Shown: positions 18,237 to 27,671, counted from the first letter of the stretch. The stretch is 60,499 nucleotides of DNA from Bradyrhizobium centrolobii (GCF_001641635.1 NZ_LUUB01000053.1:20665-81163); one strand, 5' to 3'. The notes: generated by a model not told the origin, from the sequence alone. A program made the numbers and translations.

Positions 18237-19700
18237 TCACTCGGCGGCGCGACCGATTGCCAGGCCGAGCGCCGCCGCGACGCCAGCGCCATAGGCCGGG
18301 TCTGCCTTCGCGCAGTTCGCGATATGGCGCTGCTTGACCTCGATGCGGGCATCACCCATGGCGCGAGCCGTGTTCGCGAACAGAAGCTGGCGCTGGGCGG
18401 GGCTCATCTTCCGGAACAGGTTTCCCGGCTGCTCGTAATGATCGTCGTCGACCCGATGGTCCCAGTAGGTCGCATCGCCCAGAAGCGGCAGCGGCGGCTC
18501 GATCAGGCTCGCATCGCGATCGGTCCATGCGTCCTTGCTGTTCGGCCAATAGTTGGGTGTGGCGCCGAGATTGCCATCGGCCCGCATCGCGCCGTCGCGA
18601 TGATAGCTGAGGAACGGACATTTCGGCGCGTTGACCGGAATGTGATTGAAGTTCACGCCGAGCCGATAGCGCTGGGTGTCGCCGTACGAGAACAGCCGCC
18701 CCTGCAGCATCTTGTCGGGCGAGAACCCGATTCCGGGCACGACGTTGGCCGGCGAAAAAGCGGCTTGCTCGACCTCGGCGAAATAATTGTCGGGATAGCG
18801 ATTGAGCTCCATGACCCCGACCTCGATCAGCGGATAGTCGGCCTTCGGCCAAACCTTGGTCAGGTCGAACGGATTGAAGCGGAAGGCTTTGGCCTGCGCA
18901 TCGGTCATCACCTGGATGAACAATGTCCAGCGCGGGAAGTCGCCGCGCTCGATGGCCTCGAACAGGTCCCGGCCGTGGCTCTCGCGGTCGCGACCGACAA
19001 GGTCGGTTGCTTCCGTGTCGGTGAGATTCTCGATGCCCTGCTGCGTACGGAAGTGGAACTTCACCCAGACCCGCTCATTGGCGGCGTTGATCATCGAGAA
19101 GGTGTGGCTTCCGAACCCATGCATATGCCGGAAGCTCTTCGGGATGCCCCGATCCGACATCACGATCGTGACCTGGTGCAGCGCCTCCGGCAGCAGCGAC
19201 CAGAAGTCCCAGTTGTTGTCCGCCGACCGCAGGCCCGTGCGCGGATCGCGCTTGATGGCATGGTTGAGATCGGAGAAGCGGAGTGGATCGCGGAAGAAGA
19301 ACACGGGCGTGTTGTTGCCGACGATATCCCAGTTGCCTTCCTCCGTATAGAACTTGAGGGCGAAGCCGCGGATGTCCCTCTCGGCGTCGGCGGCGCCGCG
19401 CTCGCCGGCCACGGTCGAGAAGCGCGCGAACATCGGCGTTGTCTTCCTGATCTCCGAGAAGATCCTGGCCTTGGTGTAGCGGGTGATGTCGTGGGTGACG
19501 GTGAAGGTCCCGTGGGCGCCCCAGCCCTTGGCATGCATGCGCCGCTCCGGAATCACCTCGCGGTCGAAATGCGCGAGCTTTTCGATCAGCCAGATGTCCT
19601 GCAGCAGCGCAGGCCCGCGCGGGCCGGCCGTCATGATGTTGGTGTTGTCCACGACGGGAGCCCCCGTGGCATGAGTCAAAGGGCGCGCACGGTCGGTCAT
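18237..19700 (-). CDS. katA: Monofunctional haem catalase
   Basis: A 487-aa small-subunit catalase that dismutates hydrogen peroxide. The catalytic His56 is in [14 protein letters not shown], the active-site Asn in [12 protein letters not shown], and the proximal haem Tyr in [14 protein letters not shown]. The C-terminus ends soon after the core fold, so there is no flavodoxin-like extension. Its promoter region carries operator box 19826-19865 about 130 bp upstream, in the orientation that in every other case faces the controlled gene. A terminator follows the gene. Confidence 0.95.
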   Translation of the reverse strand: MTDRARPLTHATGAPVVDNTNIMTAGPRGPALLQDIWLIEKLAHFDREVIPERRMHAKGWGAHGTFTVTHDITRYTKARIFSEIRKTTPMFARFSTVAGERGAADAERDIRGFALKFYTEEGNWDIVGNNTPVFFFRDPLRFSDLNHAIKRDPRTGLRSADNNWDFWSLLPEALHQVTIVMSDRGIPKSFRHMHGFGSHTFSMINAANERVWVKFHFRTQQGIENLTDTEATDLVGRDRESHGRDLFEAIERGDFPRWTLFIQVMTDAQAKAFRFNPFDLTKVWPKADYPLIEVGVMELNRYPDNYFAEVEQAAFSPANVVPGIGFSPDKMLQGRLFSYGDTQRYRLGVNFNHIPVNAPKCPFLSYHRDGAMRADGNLGATPNYWPNSKDAWTDRDASLIEPPLPLLGDATYWDHRVDDDHYEQPGNLFRKMSPAQRQLLFANTARAMGDARIEVKQRHIANCAKADPAYGAGVAAALGLAIGRAAE

Positions 19701-20007
19701 TTGCAGCCTCGCTGGTTACGGTGACGCGGATCGATCGGCGGCGCGACGTGATGCAAGGCGTGCTTGCGTGCAGCGTCGTGCGCCGATTGCGGTTGCCGGC
19801 ATCGTGCTCAGCTTCGAATCAAAGCGGAAGTGAAATGATTTCATCCGGAGAATGAGCGGGGTGCAGCAGCGATCAGCTCGTTGTCAACGCCACAAGCGAA
19901 ACATGTCGGCCAAAAGTTCATGTGACTCTCGTGGTCGCTTGCGAACCGGCGACAAAAGGCTGATCTATCCAAGACTCCCATCCCGGAGCCCAATCCTGGA
20001 ACCGACC
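19701..20007. other. Divergent promoter region katA / cyclase
   Basis: A 307-bp non-coding stretch between two divergent genes. It holds the tandem T-N11-A operator at 19826-19865. Nothing else is recognisable apart from A/T-richer DNA near 19800-19850. Confidence 0.6.
19826..19865 (-). promoter_or_regulatory. LysR-type operator, copy a (katA)
   Basis: On the plus strand GGAAG is followed by TGAAATGATTTCA (19831-19843), a perfect palindrome with T-N11-A spacing. A second box, TGAGCGGGGTGCA (19853-19865), starts exactly 22 bp later. Orientation matches the other five copies if katA is the target. The divergent cyclase gene could also respond. Confidence 0.65.
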
Positions 20008-20817
20008 ATGCAGCCTAACTCCCGCACCATCATCCTCCGCCTGATTGCCGGCGCGTGCATCCTCTCCGCCACGAGCGCCGCCGCGACGGCCGCATCGCTC
20101 AGTGAGGTCTACAAGACGATCGCGAACGCGCACTTCGTCGATCTGACCCACAGCTTTGGGACGGACACTCCCGTCTGGTCTGGCTTCGGCCAGGCTAAGA
20201 TGACGCCGGCCATCGATCCCGCGACCAAGCGGCCATACACAATCACGAACGACGGCTTTCGAACCACCTATTACGAGATGGTCGGACAATACGGCACGCA
20301 TGTCGACCCGCCCGCGCATTTCGACGAGCACGGGGCGACCATGGACAAGATCCCGCTCAAGCAGATGGTCCTGCGGCTGATCGTGCTCGACGACACGCCC
20401 TATCTCGCCAAGGATCCCAATCACGCCTTCTCGCTGGACGATCTGCGCGCATGGGAGCGCAAGAACGGCCGCGTGCCCGCGGGTGCTTTCGTGGCGCTGC
20501 GGACCGACATGTACAAGGACTGGGACAGCAATCCCGAGCGCTTCAAGCGCAGCCCCTTCCCCGCCTGGAAGCTCGAGACCCTCAAGTTCCTGTACGAGCA
20601 GAGGCACGCCACCGCCACCGGTCACGAATCCATGGATACGGACACGACCGACAAGATGGACTCGGAGCAATACATCCTGAAGAACGGTCACTACCAGATC
20701 GAGGTCATGGCGAATCTCGACCAGGTCCCGGCAAAGGGCGCGCTCATCGTCGTCACCTGGCCGAAGGTTAGGGATGGCCTGGGCTTTCCGGCCCGCGCAT
20801 TCGCCATCGTCCCGTGA
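20008..20817 (+). CDS. Secreted cyclase-family protein (kynurenine-formamidase fold)
   Basis: A 269-aa protein with a signal peptide (about residues 1-30, ending in an Ala-rich stretch) and a cyclase/KynB domain. It contains HFVDLTHSFGTDTPVW, the metal-binding GQYGTHVDPPAHFDEHG (the H-x-D-x-P-x-H pattern), and the late motif TGHESMDTD. Known members hydrolyse N-formylkynurenine or isatin, or cyclise polyketides. Which reaction this one performs is open. It is exported, unlike KynB. ATG 20008 is chosen because it starts the signal peptide. It lies divergent from katA across the operator region and converges on the next hydrolase at a shared terminator. Confidence 0.82.
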   Translation: MQPNSRTIILRLIAGACILSATSAAATAASLSEVYKTIANAHFVDLTHSFGTDTPVWSGFGQAKMTPAIDPATKRPYTITNDGFRTTYYEMVGQYGTHVDPPAHFDEHGATMDKIPLKQMVLRLIVLDDTPYLAKDPNHAFSLDDLRAWERKNGRVPAGAFVALRTDMYKDWDSNPERFKRSPFPAWKLETLKFLYEQRHATATGHESMDTDTTDKMDSEQYILKNGHYQIEVMANLDQVPAKGALIVVTWPKVRDGLGFPARAFAIVP

Positions 20818-20826
20818 CAACGACAA

Positions 20827-20858
20827 ATGCTCCGGCAGCCAATCGGCTGCCGGAGCAT
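20827..20858. terminator. Bidirectional terminator
   Basis: A perfect 14-bp stem, ATGCTCCGGCAGCC / GGCTGCCGGAGCAT, with a 4-base loop between two convergent genes. CGCCGTTTT follows on the plus strand and a short A/T run precedes it. It should end both the cyclase and the isochorismatase-fold transcripts. Confidence 0.85.
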
Positions 20859-20886
20859 CGCCGTTTTCAGGCCGTCTCAGGCAGGG

Positions 20887-21534
20887 CTAGTGCGCCTCGA
20901 ACATCGCATGGACATAGTCGAGGCCGACGCCGAAGGCGCCGCCGAGCTTCTTCGCGATGCCTGTGGTCAGGTCGTAGGTCTCAAGGCGCGCCCAGTCGCG
21001 CTGCAACTCCAGAAGATAGGTGAGAGAGGTGATCGGCCGCGCGCCCGCCTGGATCATGCGCTCCATCGCGCGCTCATGCGCCTCCGGCGAGCAGTCGCCG
21101 CAGGCGTCGGCGACCACATAGACCTCAAAGCCCTGGTCCAGCGCCGACAGCACGGGCCCATTGCAGCAGACCGAGGTCCACAGACCGCAGACCACGAGAC
21201 GATCCTTTCCGATCGCATTGACGCGACGGATGAAGTTCTCGTCTTCCCAGGCGTTCGAGGTGGTGCGATCGGTGATCTCGGCATTGGGGAAGACCTCCAT
21301 GATCTCGTCGAACAGCGGTCCCGCGAACGTTTCCCTGGAGATCGTCGAGATGATCGTCGGGACGTTGAAGCCTTGCGCCGTACGGGCAAGGATCCCGACA
21401 TTGGTGCGCAGACTGGTGATGTCGATCGATTTGGTGTTGAACGCCATCTGCGACTGGTGATCCATCAGGATCAGGGCATGATCCTTCGGGCTCAGAAGCG
21501 TCTTGGCCGGCTTTGCGACTGCCTTGATGCTCAT
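20887..21534 (-). CDS. Isochorismatase-fold hydrolase (YcaC-like)
   Basis: A 215-aa cysteine hydrolase. The catalytic Asp is in ALILMDHQSQMAF, and the nucleophilic Cys lies in LVVCGLWTSVCCNGPVLSALDQGF. Further on are VYVVADACGDCSPEAHERAMERM and the Thr/Ser-rich loop before TYLLELQRDW, as in YcaC and related amidases of unknown substrate. Operator copy b lies about 80 bp upstream in the facing orientation. The gene is separated from the upstream cytochrome gene by about 180 bp, so it has its own promoter. Confidence 0.85.
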   Translation of the reverse strand: MSIKAVAKPAKTLLSPKDHALILMDHQSQMAFNTKSIDITSLRTNVGILARTAQGFNVPTIISTISRETFAGPLFDEIMEVFPNAEITDRTTSNAWEDENFIRRVNAIGKDRLVVCGLWTSVCCNGPVLSALDQGFEVYVVADACGDCSPEAHERAMERMIQAGARPITSLTYLLELQRDWARLETYDLTTGIAKKLGGAFGVGLDYVHAMFEAH

Positions 21535-21615
21535 GTCGGTATCTCCTTGTGCTGGATGGGGTGGTTGATCACGTGGATCACGTGGCGCGGATTGATAGGT
21601 CCGCGTATTCCGGAC

Positions 21616-21654
21616 GGAAGTGAAATCTCTTCAGGTCGAGCTGAACCAAAGCCA
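21616..21654 (-). promoter_or_regulatory. LysR-type operator, copy b (hydrolase)
   Basis: On the plus strand GGAAG (21616-21620) is followed by TGAAATCTCTTCA (21621-21633). A weaker box, TGAACCAAAGCCA, starts at 21642, i.e. 21 rather than 22 bp away. It lies 82 bp upstream of the hydrolase start, with no plus-strand gene nearby, which fixes the target orientation. Confidence 0.65.
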
Positions 21655-21715
21655 TATCGAGATCGCCGGTGGCGGCGGAGCTCTTCGCCGGCTTGCCCGC
21701 GGGCCGCGGGATATC

Positions 21716-22669
21716 TCATTTTCCGGGAATGGCATTCGTCACGTACTCATACATCGCGGTCAGTTCGTCATCGCCCAGACAGCCGATCGAGCGCCACGGC
21801 ATCTGCCGGCTCAAGCCGTATCCGTTGGGATTGATCCCGGTCCGCATGGTCGAGATGAAATCGTGCAGCGACCAGCTCTTCATGACGGTGAGATCGGGAC
21901 CGAGCGGGGTCATCTGTCCCGGCACGCCGCCAGTCAGTTCCTGGCCGTGACAGCCGCGGCAGTCGAGATATGAGACCAGATACGCCCCATACTCCGGCGT
22001 CGCGCCCGGTGGCGGCGACGTGATGGAGGTGGTCGAGATCGGCTTGCCGGCCGGCAGCAGATCAGCGCCCAACATTGCGAGTCCCAAGAGATTGAGGCGA
22101 TCCGGCGGATCCGGCGTCCGGTCACCGGCCGGGGAAAGCGAGCGCAGATAGGCAATGACGGCCTTGATGTCTCCGTCACTCAGCATGTTTGCGCTGGTGT
22201 AGGACATGATCGTCAGCCAGTTTCCATTGGCGCCGACCGAGTTGCGGATCGCGCGAAAGATCTCCCCATCGCTCCACTGCGCCAGCGAGCCGGCCGGCGT
22301 GAGATTTGAGGGAATGAACGAACCGATCGGCACGGGGATCTCCTCCGCGAAATCCTTTCCCCCGGTCAGCGTCCCCGTCCTTGAATGGCAGTCTGCGCAG
22401 AATGAATCCGAGACGGCCTTGCCGCGTGCAACCTGGCCAGCGTCGATCTCGACGGCCGGCACCGGAAGGTGCGCGCCGCGTCCGTGCTGCTTGATCAGCC
22501 CGGCGGCCACCGCGCCGCTCAACAGGGACGTCATGACAAGGAGCACGCCGAGCACGACGGCGCCGATCCATCTGAGAGAGCGGCGTCGCACTTTCGCAAC
22601 CATCGTGAGCAGCCAGATCAGAAGCAGCGAAGCAACGATCAGAAGAACGAGACCGATCAGATTCTGCAT
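21716..22669 (-). CDS. Membrane-anchored di-haem cytochrome c
   Basis: A 317-aa protein with two N-terminal transmembrane helices (about residues 4-24 and 34-58). Two c-type haem sites follow: CADCH (91-95) and CRGCH (237-241). Possible distal Met ligands are in NMLSDGD and SRQMPWRS. The arrangement resembles cytochrome subunits that pass electrons from periplasmic dehydrogenases to the chain. The ATG at 22669 is preferred over a TTG at 22681 that abuts the GGGAG. It lies downstream of the GMC dehydrogenase operon on the same strand and may be its electron acceptor. Confidence 0.85.
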   Translation of the reverse strand: MQNLIGLVLLIVASLLLIWLLTMVAKVRRRSLRWIGAVVLGVLLVMTSLLSGAVAAGLIKQHGRGAHLPVPAVEIDAGQVARGKAVSDSFCADCHSRTGTLTGGKDFAEEIPVPIGSFIPSNLTPAGSLAQWSDGEIFRAIRNSVGANGNWLTIMSYTSANMLSDGDIKAVIAYLRSLSPAGDRTPDPPDRLNLLGLAMLGADLLPAGKPISTTSITSPPPGATPEYGAYLVSYLDCRGCHGQELTGGVPGQMTPLGPDLTVMKSWSLHDFISTMRTGINPNGYGLSRQMPWRSIGCLGDDELTAMYEYVTNAIPGK

Positions 22670-22790
22670 GCCGCGCGGCAACTCCCAGGGCGAAACGACG
22701 ATTGATCTTCCGTTAAGGCGATAACAGGCCGATTACCGGATGCGCGGATTTGGCTACGGCCGTAACGAGAAACGCCGACGGCGGCTTCGG

Positions 22791-23441
22791 CTACGGCGTC
22801 TCGGCGTCCTGCAGAAAGCGCGAAAACTCCTCGATCGGACGGGCGCCGGTCAGAAGCCTGCCGCGGTAGAGCCAGGTGGGCGTGCCGCGAACCCCATGCG
22901 TATGCGCCATCGCCTCGGACTCCCGAACCCAGCCGAGGGCCGATCCATCCTCGAGCACTGTGTACAGAGCCGCTACATTGAGGCCGAATTGTATAGCCTT
23001 GCGCAGGATCGTGGCCCTGTCGCCGAGATCCTCGCCAAGGACGAAATGCGCTTCGAACAGCGCCTTGCTGAAGGCGCGCGAGACCGCCGGATGATTCCGG
23101 CGAACCCATTCTGCCGCACCGAGCGCCATGCCGCTGTTGGGAAGGCGCGACGGCCAGTTCAGCGCAAGGCCGGCAGCGCGCGCCTGCGCCTCGACGCTCC
23201 GGAACGTCGGACCGTGGCGAGGCCCGACCTGCACGCCCTCCGGAGGGATGTCAGGATGCGCACGGAACGGCAGATCGACGACGTCTCGTTCCTGAGCGAT
23301 AAGGAAATCATCCCGATCCTGCGAGACATAGCAGAACGGACAGATGAAGTCGTACCAGTGCACAATCTGGCGCCGACTATCGGGCTCCATCGTCCACGAC
23401 CGGTTGGGCTCGATCACTGCGCGGTTCTCGTTCATGCTCAT
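22791..23441 (-). CDS. DsbA-family (FrnE-like) oxidoreductase
   Basis: A 216-aa thioredoxin-fold protein with a CPFC active site (34-37) within VHWYDFICPFCYVSQD and the cis-proline loop GVRGTPTWLYRG. No signal peptide is visible, so it is probably cytoplasmic like FrnE or 2-hydroxychromene-2-carboxylate isomerase relatives. It follows the cytochrome subunit of the GMC dehydrogenase by 15 bp, inside the same operon. Its partner there is unclear. ATG 23435 is an alternative start. Confidence 0.82.
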   Translation of the reverse strand: MSMNENRAVIEPNRSWTMEPDSRRQIVHWYDFICPFCYVSQDRDDFLIAQERDVVDLPFRAHPDIPPEGVQVGPRHGPTFRSVEAQARAAGLALNWPSRLPNSGMALGAAEWVRRNHPAVSRAFSKALFEAHFVLGEDLGDRATILRKAIQFGLNVAALYTVLEDGSALGWVRESEAMAHTHGVRGTPTWLYRGRLLTGARPIEEFSRFLQDAETP

Positions 23442-23456
23442 AAGCCTCTACGACAC

Positions 23457-24704
23457 TCAATCGCTGCGCGACGCCGTATCGGACCGGACACGCGTCACAC
23501 GTCCTGCGTCGATCGAAGGAGCGGCGCCGCCCCAGCTGTTCCTGACATAGTTGAGCACCGCGGTGACCTGGCGGTCATCGAGCTGCCAGCCATAGGACGG
23601 CATGCCCGGCGCCGTCGGTTCGCCCTTGGTACCGACGCTTCGTGCGCCGCGAAGCACCATGCGGATCACCGTCGTCGGATCGTTCGAGCGAACCATCGCG
23701 GAGTCCGCGAGCGAGGGGAAGAGATGGGGAACGCCCTTGCCCTCAATCCCGTGGCAGGCGGAACATTGATCCCGGTAGATCGAACCTCCGGCCGCCATCA
23801 CATTCGCATCGACCGGAGCAGACCCAGACTCATCCTTGCCCGGCAACGATTTCAGATAGGTCGCGATCGCGGCCCTGTCTTCATCGGTCATCCTCGACGT
23901 CGAAAGATCGACGGCCTCCGCCATCGGCCCCGTCGCCGCCGTGACGCGGTTGTGCCCGGTCTTGAGGTAGGTCGCGACATCCTCGACCGTCCAATTGCCC
24001 AATCCGGCGCGCCGGCTGTTGGTGATGTCAGGGGCCGACCAGCCCTGCAGATTGGCACCTTGCAGATATTGATCCTTGCGATCACCGCCGAGCAGCGTCT
24101 TCGGCGTGTGGCAGGCACCGCAGTGCGCGGGACCGTCGACGATGAATTTGCCGCGATTCCATTCGGCGGATTTGGCCGGATCCGGCTTGTAGTCGCCCGC
24201 CTTGAAATAGAGCGCATTCCACACGGCCATGGCGGAGCGGATATTGAACGGGAACGGCAGTGTATTGGCGTTGCGCGATTGTCGGACCGGCTGCAGCGAG
24301 TTGAGATAGGCGCGAATCGCGAGCACGTCGTCGCGCGACATCTGCGTGTACGCATTGTAAGGCATGGCGGGATAGATATGAGCGCCGGTTCGTCCGATGC
24401 CCTTTCTCAGTGCGGCATCGAACTGATCGTCGGTCCAGGTTCCGATGCCGGTTTCCAGATCGGACGTGATGTTGGGCGACACGATGTTGCCGAACGGTGT
24501 TTCGATCGCCCGCCCGCCCGCGAAGGGCTTGCCTCCGGGAACGGTGTGGCATCCGCTGCAGTCCGACAGGATCGAAAGGTAGCGTCCGCGTTCGATCTGG
24601 GTGAATTCCTGCGGGCTGGATGAGCCGCCATCGGCCTGGCAGACCGTCGCGGCCGAAAGTATCGCCGCCCAGGCAAACGCGCGCATGCGAGGGGCCTTAT
24701 GCAT
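23457..24704 (-). CDS. Tri-haem cytochrome c subunit of an FAD-GMC dehydrogenase
   Basis: A 415-aa exported protein with a signal peptide (about residues 7-24) and three c-type haem motifs: CSGCH (49-53), CGACH (near 197) and CSACH (near 317). Three haems in tandem cytochrome c domains is the hallmark of the membrane cytochrome subunit of gluconate, sorbitol and fructose dehydrogenases, which passes electrons to ubiquinone. Its ATG overlaps the 3' end of the GMC subunit gene (ATGCATAA), indicating translational coupling. Confidence 0.9.
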   Translation of the reverse strand: MHKAPRMRAFAWAAILSAATVCQADGGSSSPQEFTQIERGRYLSILSDCSGCHTVPGGKPFAGGRAIETPFGNIVSPNITSDLETGIGTWTDDQFDAALRKGIGRTGAHIYPAMPYNAYTQMSRDDVLAIRAYLNSLQPVRQSRNANTLPFPFNIRSAMAVWNALYFKAGDYKPDPAKSAEWNRGKFIVDGPAHCGACHTPKTLLGGDRKDQYLQGANLQGWSAPDITNSRRAGLGNWTVEDVATYLKTGHNRVTAATGPMAEAVDLSTSRMTDEDRAAIATYLKSLPGKDESGSAPVDANVMAAGGSIYRDQCSACHGIEGKGVPHLFPSLADSAMVRSNDPTTVIRMVLRGARSVGTKGEPTAPGMPSYGWQLDDRQVTAVLNYVRNSWGGAAPSIDAGRVTRVRSDTASRSD

Positions 24705-26475
24705 CGACCAGCCTCCCCGGGTTCTTGAGGTACTGGTTCCGGATCGCGGCCGCCGACCAGTAGGCGAGCGCACCGACGGTGAGCGTCGGGTTGTAGCCGG
24801 CGTTCTGCGGAAATGCGCTCGCGCCCATCACGAACAGGTTGGGAACGTCCCAGCTCTGCAGATACCGGTTGAGCACGCTGGTCTTCGGATCGGTCCCCAT
24901 GATCGCGCCGCCGTTCAGATGCGTCGTCTGATAGGTCGTGATGTCGTAAGGCGCGGTCCGGTACTGGACCGCGAGCTTTTCCGCGCCCATCGCCTTGACG
25001 ATCTCGGCGAACTTGTCGGTGAGAAACTTGTTCTGCTTGATCTCGTTCTCCTTGAGATCCATCGTGATCCGCATCAGCGGACGTCCGAAGCGGTCCTTGT
25101 AGGTCGGATCGAGATCGAGATAGATGTCGCGGTAGGCGTAGAAGCTGCCATGCACGCCGGTGCCCGGCTTCACCGTGCTCAGATAATTGTCCTTCACCGC
25201 CTTCTTCCATTCGGCCCCCCATGAGGGCGTGCCCGGCGGCACCAGCGTGCTTTCGATGGGGCGCGCGCCCGTCTGCACCTGGCCGACATAGCCCCCGCCC
25301 ACGAAGCCGTGGGGCCCGTGATCGAAATTGTCGCCGTTGAACTCGTCGATGCACATTCCGATCGAGCCCGAGGCAATGAACGGGTTGAAGTTGAACTTCT
25401 TGTTGTCGAAGAAGCCGTTGACCGACGAGATCGTCTGATGCGTGTAGTTGCGGCCGACGACACCGGTGTTGGTGACGGGGTCGTAGGGTTGCCCGATCTG
25501 CGAGTGCAAGAGAAGCTGGACGTTGAACAGCGCATAGGCCGACAGGATCACGAGGTCGGCCTGCTGCTCCCACTCCTCGCCGCTTGAATCGACGAAGGTC
25601 ACGCCGGTCGCGCGCTTGCCGGATCGGTCGACATTGATCCGGATGACCTCGGAGTTGTCGCGAAGGCTGAAATTCGACTTGCGGATGAGAAAGGGCAGGA
25701 TGGTCGTTTGCGGACTGGCCTTGGAATAGTTGCTGCAGCCGAACCACTCGCAGAAGCCGCAATAGGTGCACGGCCCGAGACGCAGGCCCAGCGGGTTGGT
25801 ATAGGCCTGCGAGAGATTGCCCGAGGGCTGCGGGAACGGCTTGTAGCCGAGCTCGCGGGCGGCCTTTCCGAACAGCGTATGGCTGAACGGCTGAGCTTGC
25901 GCTGGCGTCGGATATGGACGTGACCGGGGCCCCTCAAAGGGATTGCCGCCATCCCGGATCTTGCCGCGCAGATTTCCGGCCGTGCCCGACGTGCCGCACA
26001 GATACTCGAAACGATCGTAATGCGGCTCGAGCTCGTCATAAGTCACGCCCCAGTCCTGGATCGTCATGTCGGCGGGCAGGAACGCCGCACCGTAACGCTC
26101 GGTCAGGTGCGTCTTCAGCACGAAGTCCGACGGCAGGAAGCGCCACATCTCGGCATTCCAGTGCACGCCGCCGCCGCCGACACCGTTCGGCGGCATGAAC
26201 GCACCCCAGCTCCGGATCGGCAGGGCCGTCTGGCCCATGTTGTTGCGGAAGGTGAATGTGAGCTGGTCCGGACGCAGGAACAGCTCGTGCCGAATGCGAT
26301 AGCGCAGCTCATCCTGCATGTAGCCCGGTGGAAAATCCGTGGGCGCATCGCGCCACGGACCGCGCTCGAGCGCGATGACGTCAAGCCCCTCGTCGGTGAG
26401 CTCGTTGGCGATGATCGCGCCGGTCCAGCCGAAGCCGACGATGACGACGTCCTTCCTGGGAAGCCTGCGGGACAT
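24697..26475 (-). CDS. GMC-family FAD dehydrogenase, large subunit
   Basis: A 592-aa flavoprotein. The N-terminal nucleotide-binding motif is VVIVGFGWTGAIIANELTDE. A Cys-rich segment, CTYCGFCEWFGCS, lies where related FAD-glucose and fructose dehydrogenases bind a 3Fe-4S cluster. The C-terminal catalytic region has THLNGGAIMGTD and NAGYNPTLTVGALAYW, giving the His/Asn pair. It lacks an export signal of its own and should be exported with the Tat-bearing small subunit, whose gene ends 1 bp upstream. Substrate could be a sugar, sugar acid or polyol. Nothing local decides which. Confidence 0.9.
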   Translation of the reverse strand: MSRRLPRKDVVIVGFGWTGAIIANELTDEGLDVIALERGPWRDAPTDFPPGYMQDELRYRIRHELFLRPDQLTFTFRNNMGQTALPIRSWGAFMPPNGVGGGGVHWNAEMWRFLPSDFVLKTHLTERYGAAFLPADMTIQDWGVTYDELEPHYDRFEYLCGTSGTAGNLRGKIRDGGNPFEGPRSRPYPTPAQAQPFSHTLFGKAARELGYKPFPQPSGNLSQAYTNPLGLRLGPCTYCGFCEWFGCSNYSKASPQTTILPFLIRKSNFSLRDNSEVIRINVDRSGKRATGVTFVDSSGEEWEQQADLVILSAYALFNVQLLLHSQIGQPYDPVTNTGVVGRNYTHQTISSVNGFFDNKKFNFNPFIASGSIGMCIDEFNGDNFDHGPHGFVGGGYVGQVQTGARPIESTLVPPGTPSWGAEWKKAVKDNYLSTVKPGTGVHGSFYAYRDIYLDLDPTYKDRFGRPLMRITMDLKENEIKQNKFLTDKFAEIVKAMGAEKLAVQYRTAPYDITTYQTTHLNGGAIMGTDPKTSVLNRYLQSWDVPNLFVMGASAFPQNAGYNPTLTVGALAYWSAAAIRNQYLKNPGRLVDA

Positions 26476-26476
26476 G

Positions 26477-27226
26477 CTACGACCTCGTCCATTGCGCGCT
26501 GCCGGTCATGCCGACCGGCGGCAGGGGAAAGCGCTCGTTGTGGCGGCTGACCCAATCGAGATAGTTGTAGCGGGCGCCGGGATAGCCGATCATCTTCCAC
26601 GCGACCATGTCGCGATTGCCGCCATAGATCGGGTCCGCGAAGAACCCCATCTGCACATCCTTGACGACCTGCGCGAAGAACGACTTGCCGTCGACGCCTT
26701 CGAGCTTGAGCTCGCTCTTTTCCAGAGCCTTCAGGACCCCGACCCTGTCGTCGTCCGAGAGCTCGGCGAACGTCTTTCCGCCGCACTGCTGCTTGCAGGC
26801 GCCATCGAGCGCGGCCAGGCCTTCGCGATAGGCTTGCGCCGGGCCCTTCTCGGATTGGTGTCCCTGGTTCTTCGCACCGATCTGGAACGGCGGACGCAGA
26901 TACAGTCCCTCCTGCCTGCCATAGGGTCCTGCGAGCTGCCGGTCGATAAACACGGCGCAACCGGAGTCCTTTCCACCCGGTGTCTCCGAATCCGGCGGGA
27001 TGATGCAGTCCGCCAGCGCCTCCACGGCCCGGCCTTCATCGCCGTTGAAGAATTCCCATGGACCGAGCTTGACCCGCGCCGGCGGATCTCCGGCATTGGG
27101 AGCCCAGGGCAACTGGCCTGCAATCGTGGCGGCCCTGACAGTCGTTGCGCTGAAGATCAGCATGGCCGTGCCGGCGAGAAGCTCTCTGCGCCTGAAGCGT
27201 ATTGTTGTCTGCGTCGCCTCACTCAT
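26477..27226 (-). CDS. Gluconate 2-dehydrogenase subunit 3-like, Tat-exported small subunit
   Basis: A 249-aa protein with a twin-arginine-type signal (FRRREL then LAGTAMLIFSATTVRAA). The subunit III fold includes EGRAVEALADCIIPPDSETPGGKDSGCAVFIDRQL. In the family it chaperones and exports the FAD subunit. It is the first gene of the operon, with AGGAAG before the ATG at 27226. Operator copy c lies about 110 bp upstream. Confidence 0.88.
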   Translation of the reverse strand: MSEATQTTIRFRRRELLAGTAMLIFSATTVRAATIAGQLPWAPNAGDPPARVKLGPWEFFNGDEGRAVEALADCIIPPDSETPGGKDSGCAVFIDRQLAGPYGRQEGLYLRPPFQIGAKNQGHQSEKGPAQAYREGLAALDGACKQQCGGKTFAELSDDDRVGVLKALEKSELKLEGVDGKSFFAQVVKDVQMGFFADPIYGGNRDMVAWKMIGYPGARYNYLDWVSRHNERFPLPPVGMTGSAQWTRS

Positions 27227-27334
27227 CTCTCATCTTCCTTGTCGGTCGACTGCGCTGCCATCCTGATGAAGCACCCGGGACGGCCGATCGCCGGCTGCGC
27301 GAGCAATGCAATGGTCATCCGGCGAGCGCCAAAC

Positions 27335-27374
27335 GGAAGTGAAACTCTTTCAGGCCGTCCGTGAGCCGCATTCA
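27335..27374 (-). promoter_or_regulatory. LysR-type operator, copy c (dehydrogenase operon)
   Basis: On the plus strand GGAAG (27335-27339) is followed by TGAAACTCTTTCA (27340-27352), with a second T-N11-A box, TGAGCCGCATTCA (27362-27374), starting exactly 22 bp later. It lies upstream of the Tat-subunit gene and faces it. Confidence 0.7.
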
Positions 27375-27512
27375 TCGGCCGCGCGCGACGACAATTGTTC
27401 GTGAAAACGGCGCGGCGCGCCAACCTCTCGCGACCTCACCCCTGAGGCATCACCGAAAAGCTTCGGCAGATTGCGAAGGTGTTGGCACTCATCGCGGTGA
27501 CCTAAAGTTCAA

Positions 27513-27606
27513 TCACGCGTCGCCTCATACAGGAACCAGATCCGCCGCTCGGTCTCGTCGATGCGACGACGGCGAACGAATTGCGGCGTTCAACAGCGGT
27601 GCTCAT
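27513..27606 (-). pseudogene. Remnant of a small gene, possibly dps-like
   Basis: A start region with a good ribosome site (GGAGAGTCAGG then ATG at 27606) encodes MSTAVERRNSFAVVAS and then runs out of frame. In another frame the same DNA encodes RRIDETERRIWFLYEATRD followed by a stop at 27513. That tail reads like the C-terminal helix of a ferritin-like/Dps protein. I interpret this as a gene reduced by a large internal deletion plus a frameshift. The Dps identity is a guess from about 20 residues. Operator copy d lies 66 bp upstream. Confidence 0.35.
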
Positions 27607-27671
27607 CCTGACTCTCCGTGTGCGATCGTTCGTCATTCCTGCTTCTCGTATGAGCCATCCACTTCACGTCC

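Noticed and set aside
19047..19066. GGAAGTGGAACTTCACC inside katA
   Set aside because: Resembles the operator but lies in conserved catalase coding sequence and lacks T-N11-A spacing.
22740..24623. 627-codon plus-strand open frame
   Set aside because: Antisense to the DsbA and tri-haem cytochrome genes, with Arg-rich, low-complexity content and no motif.
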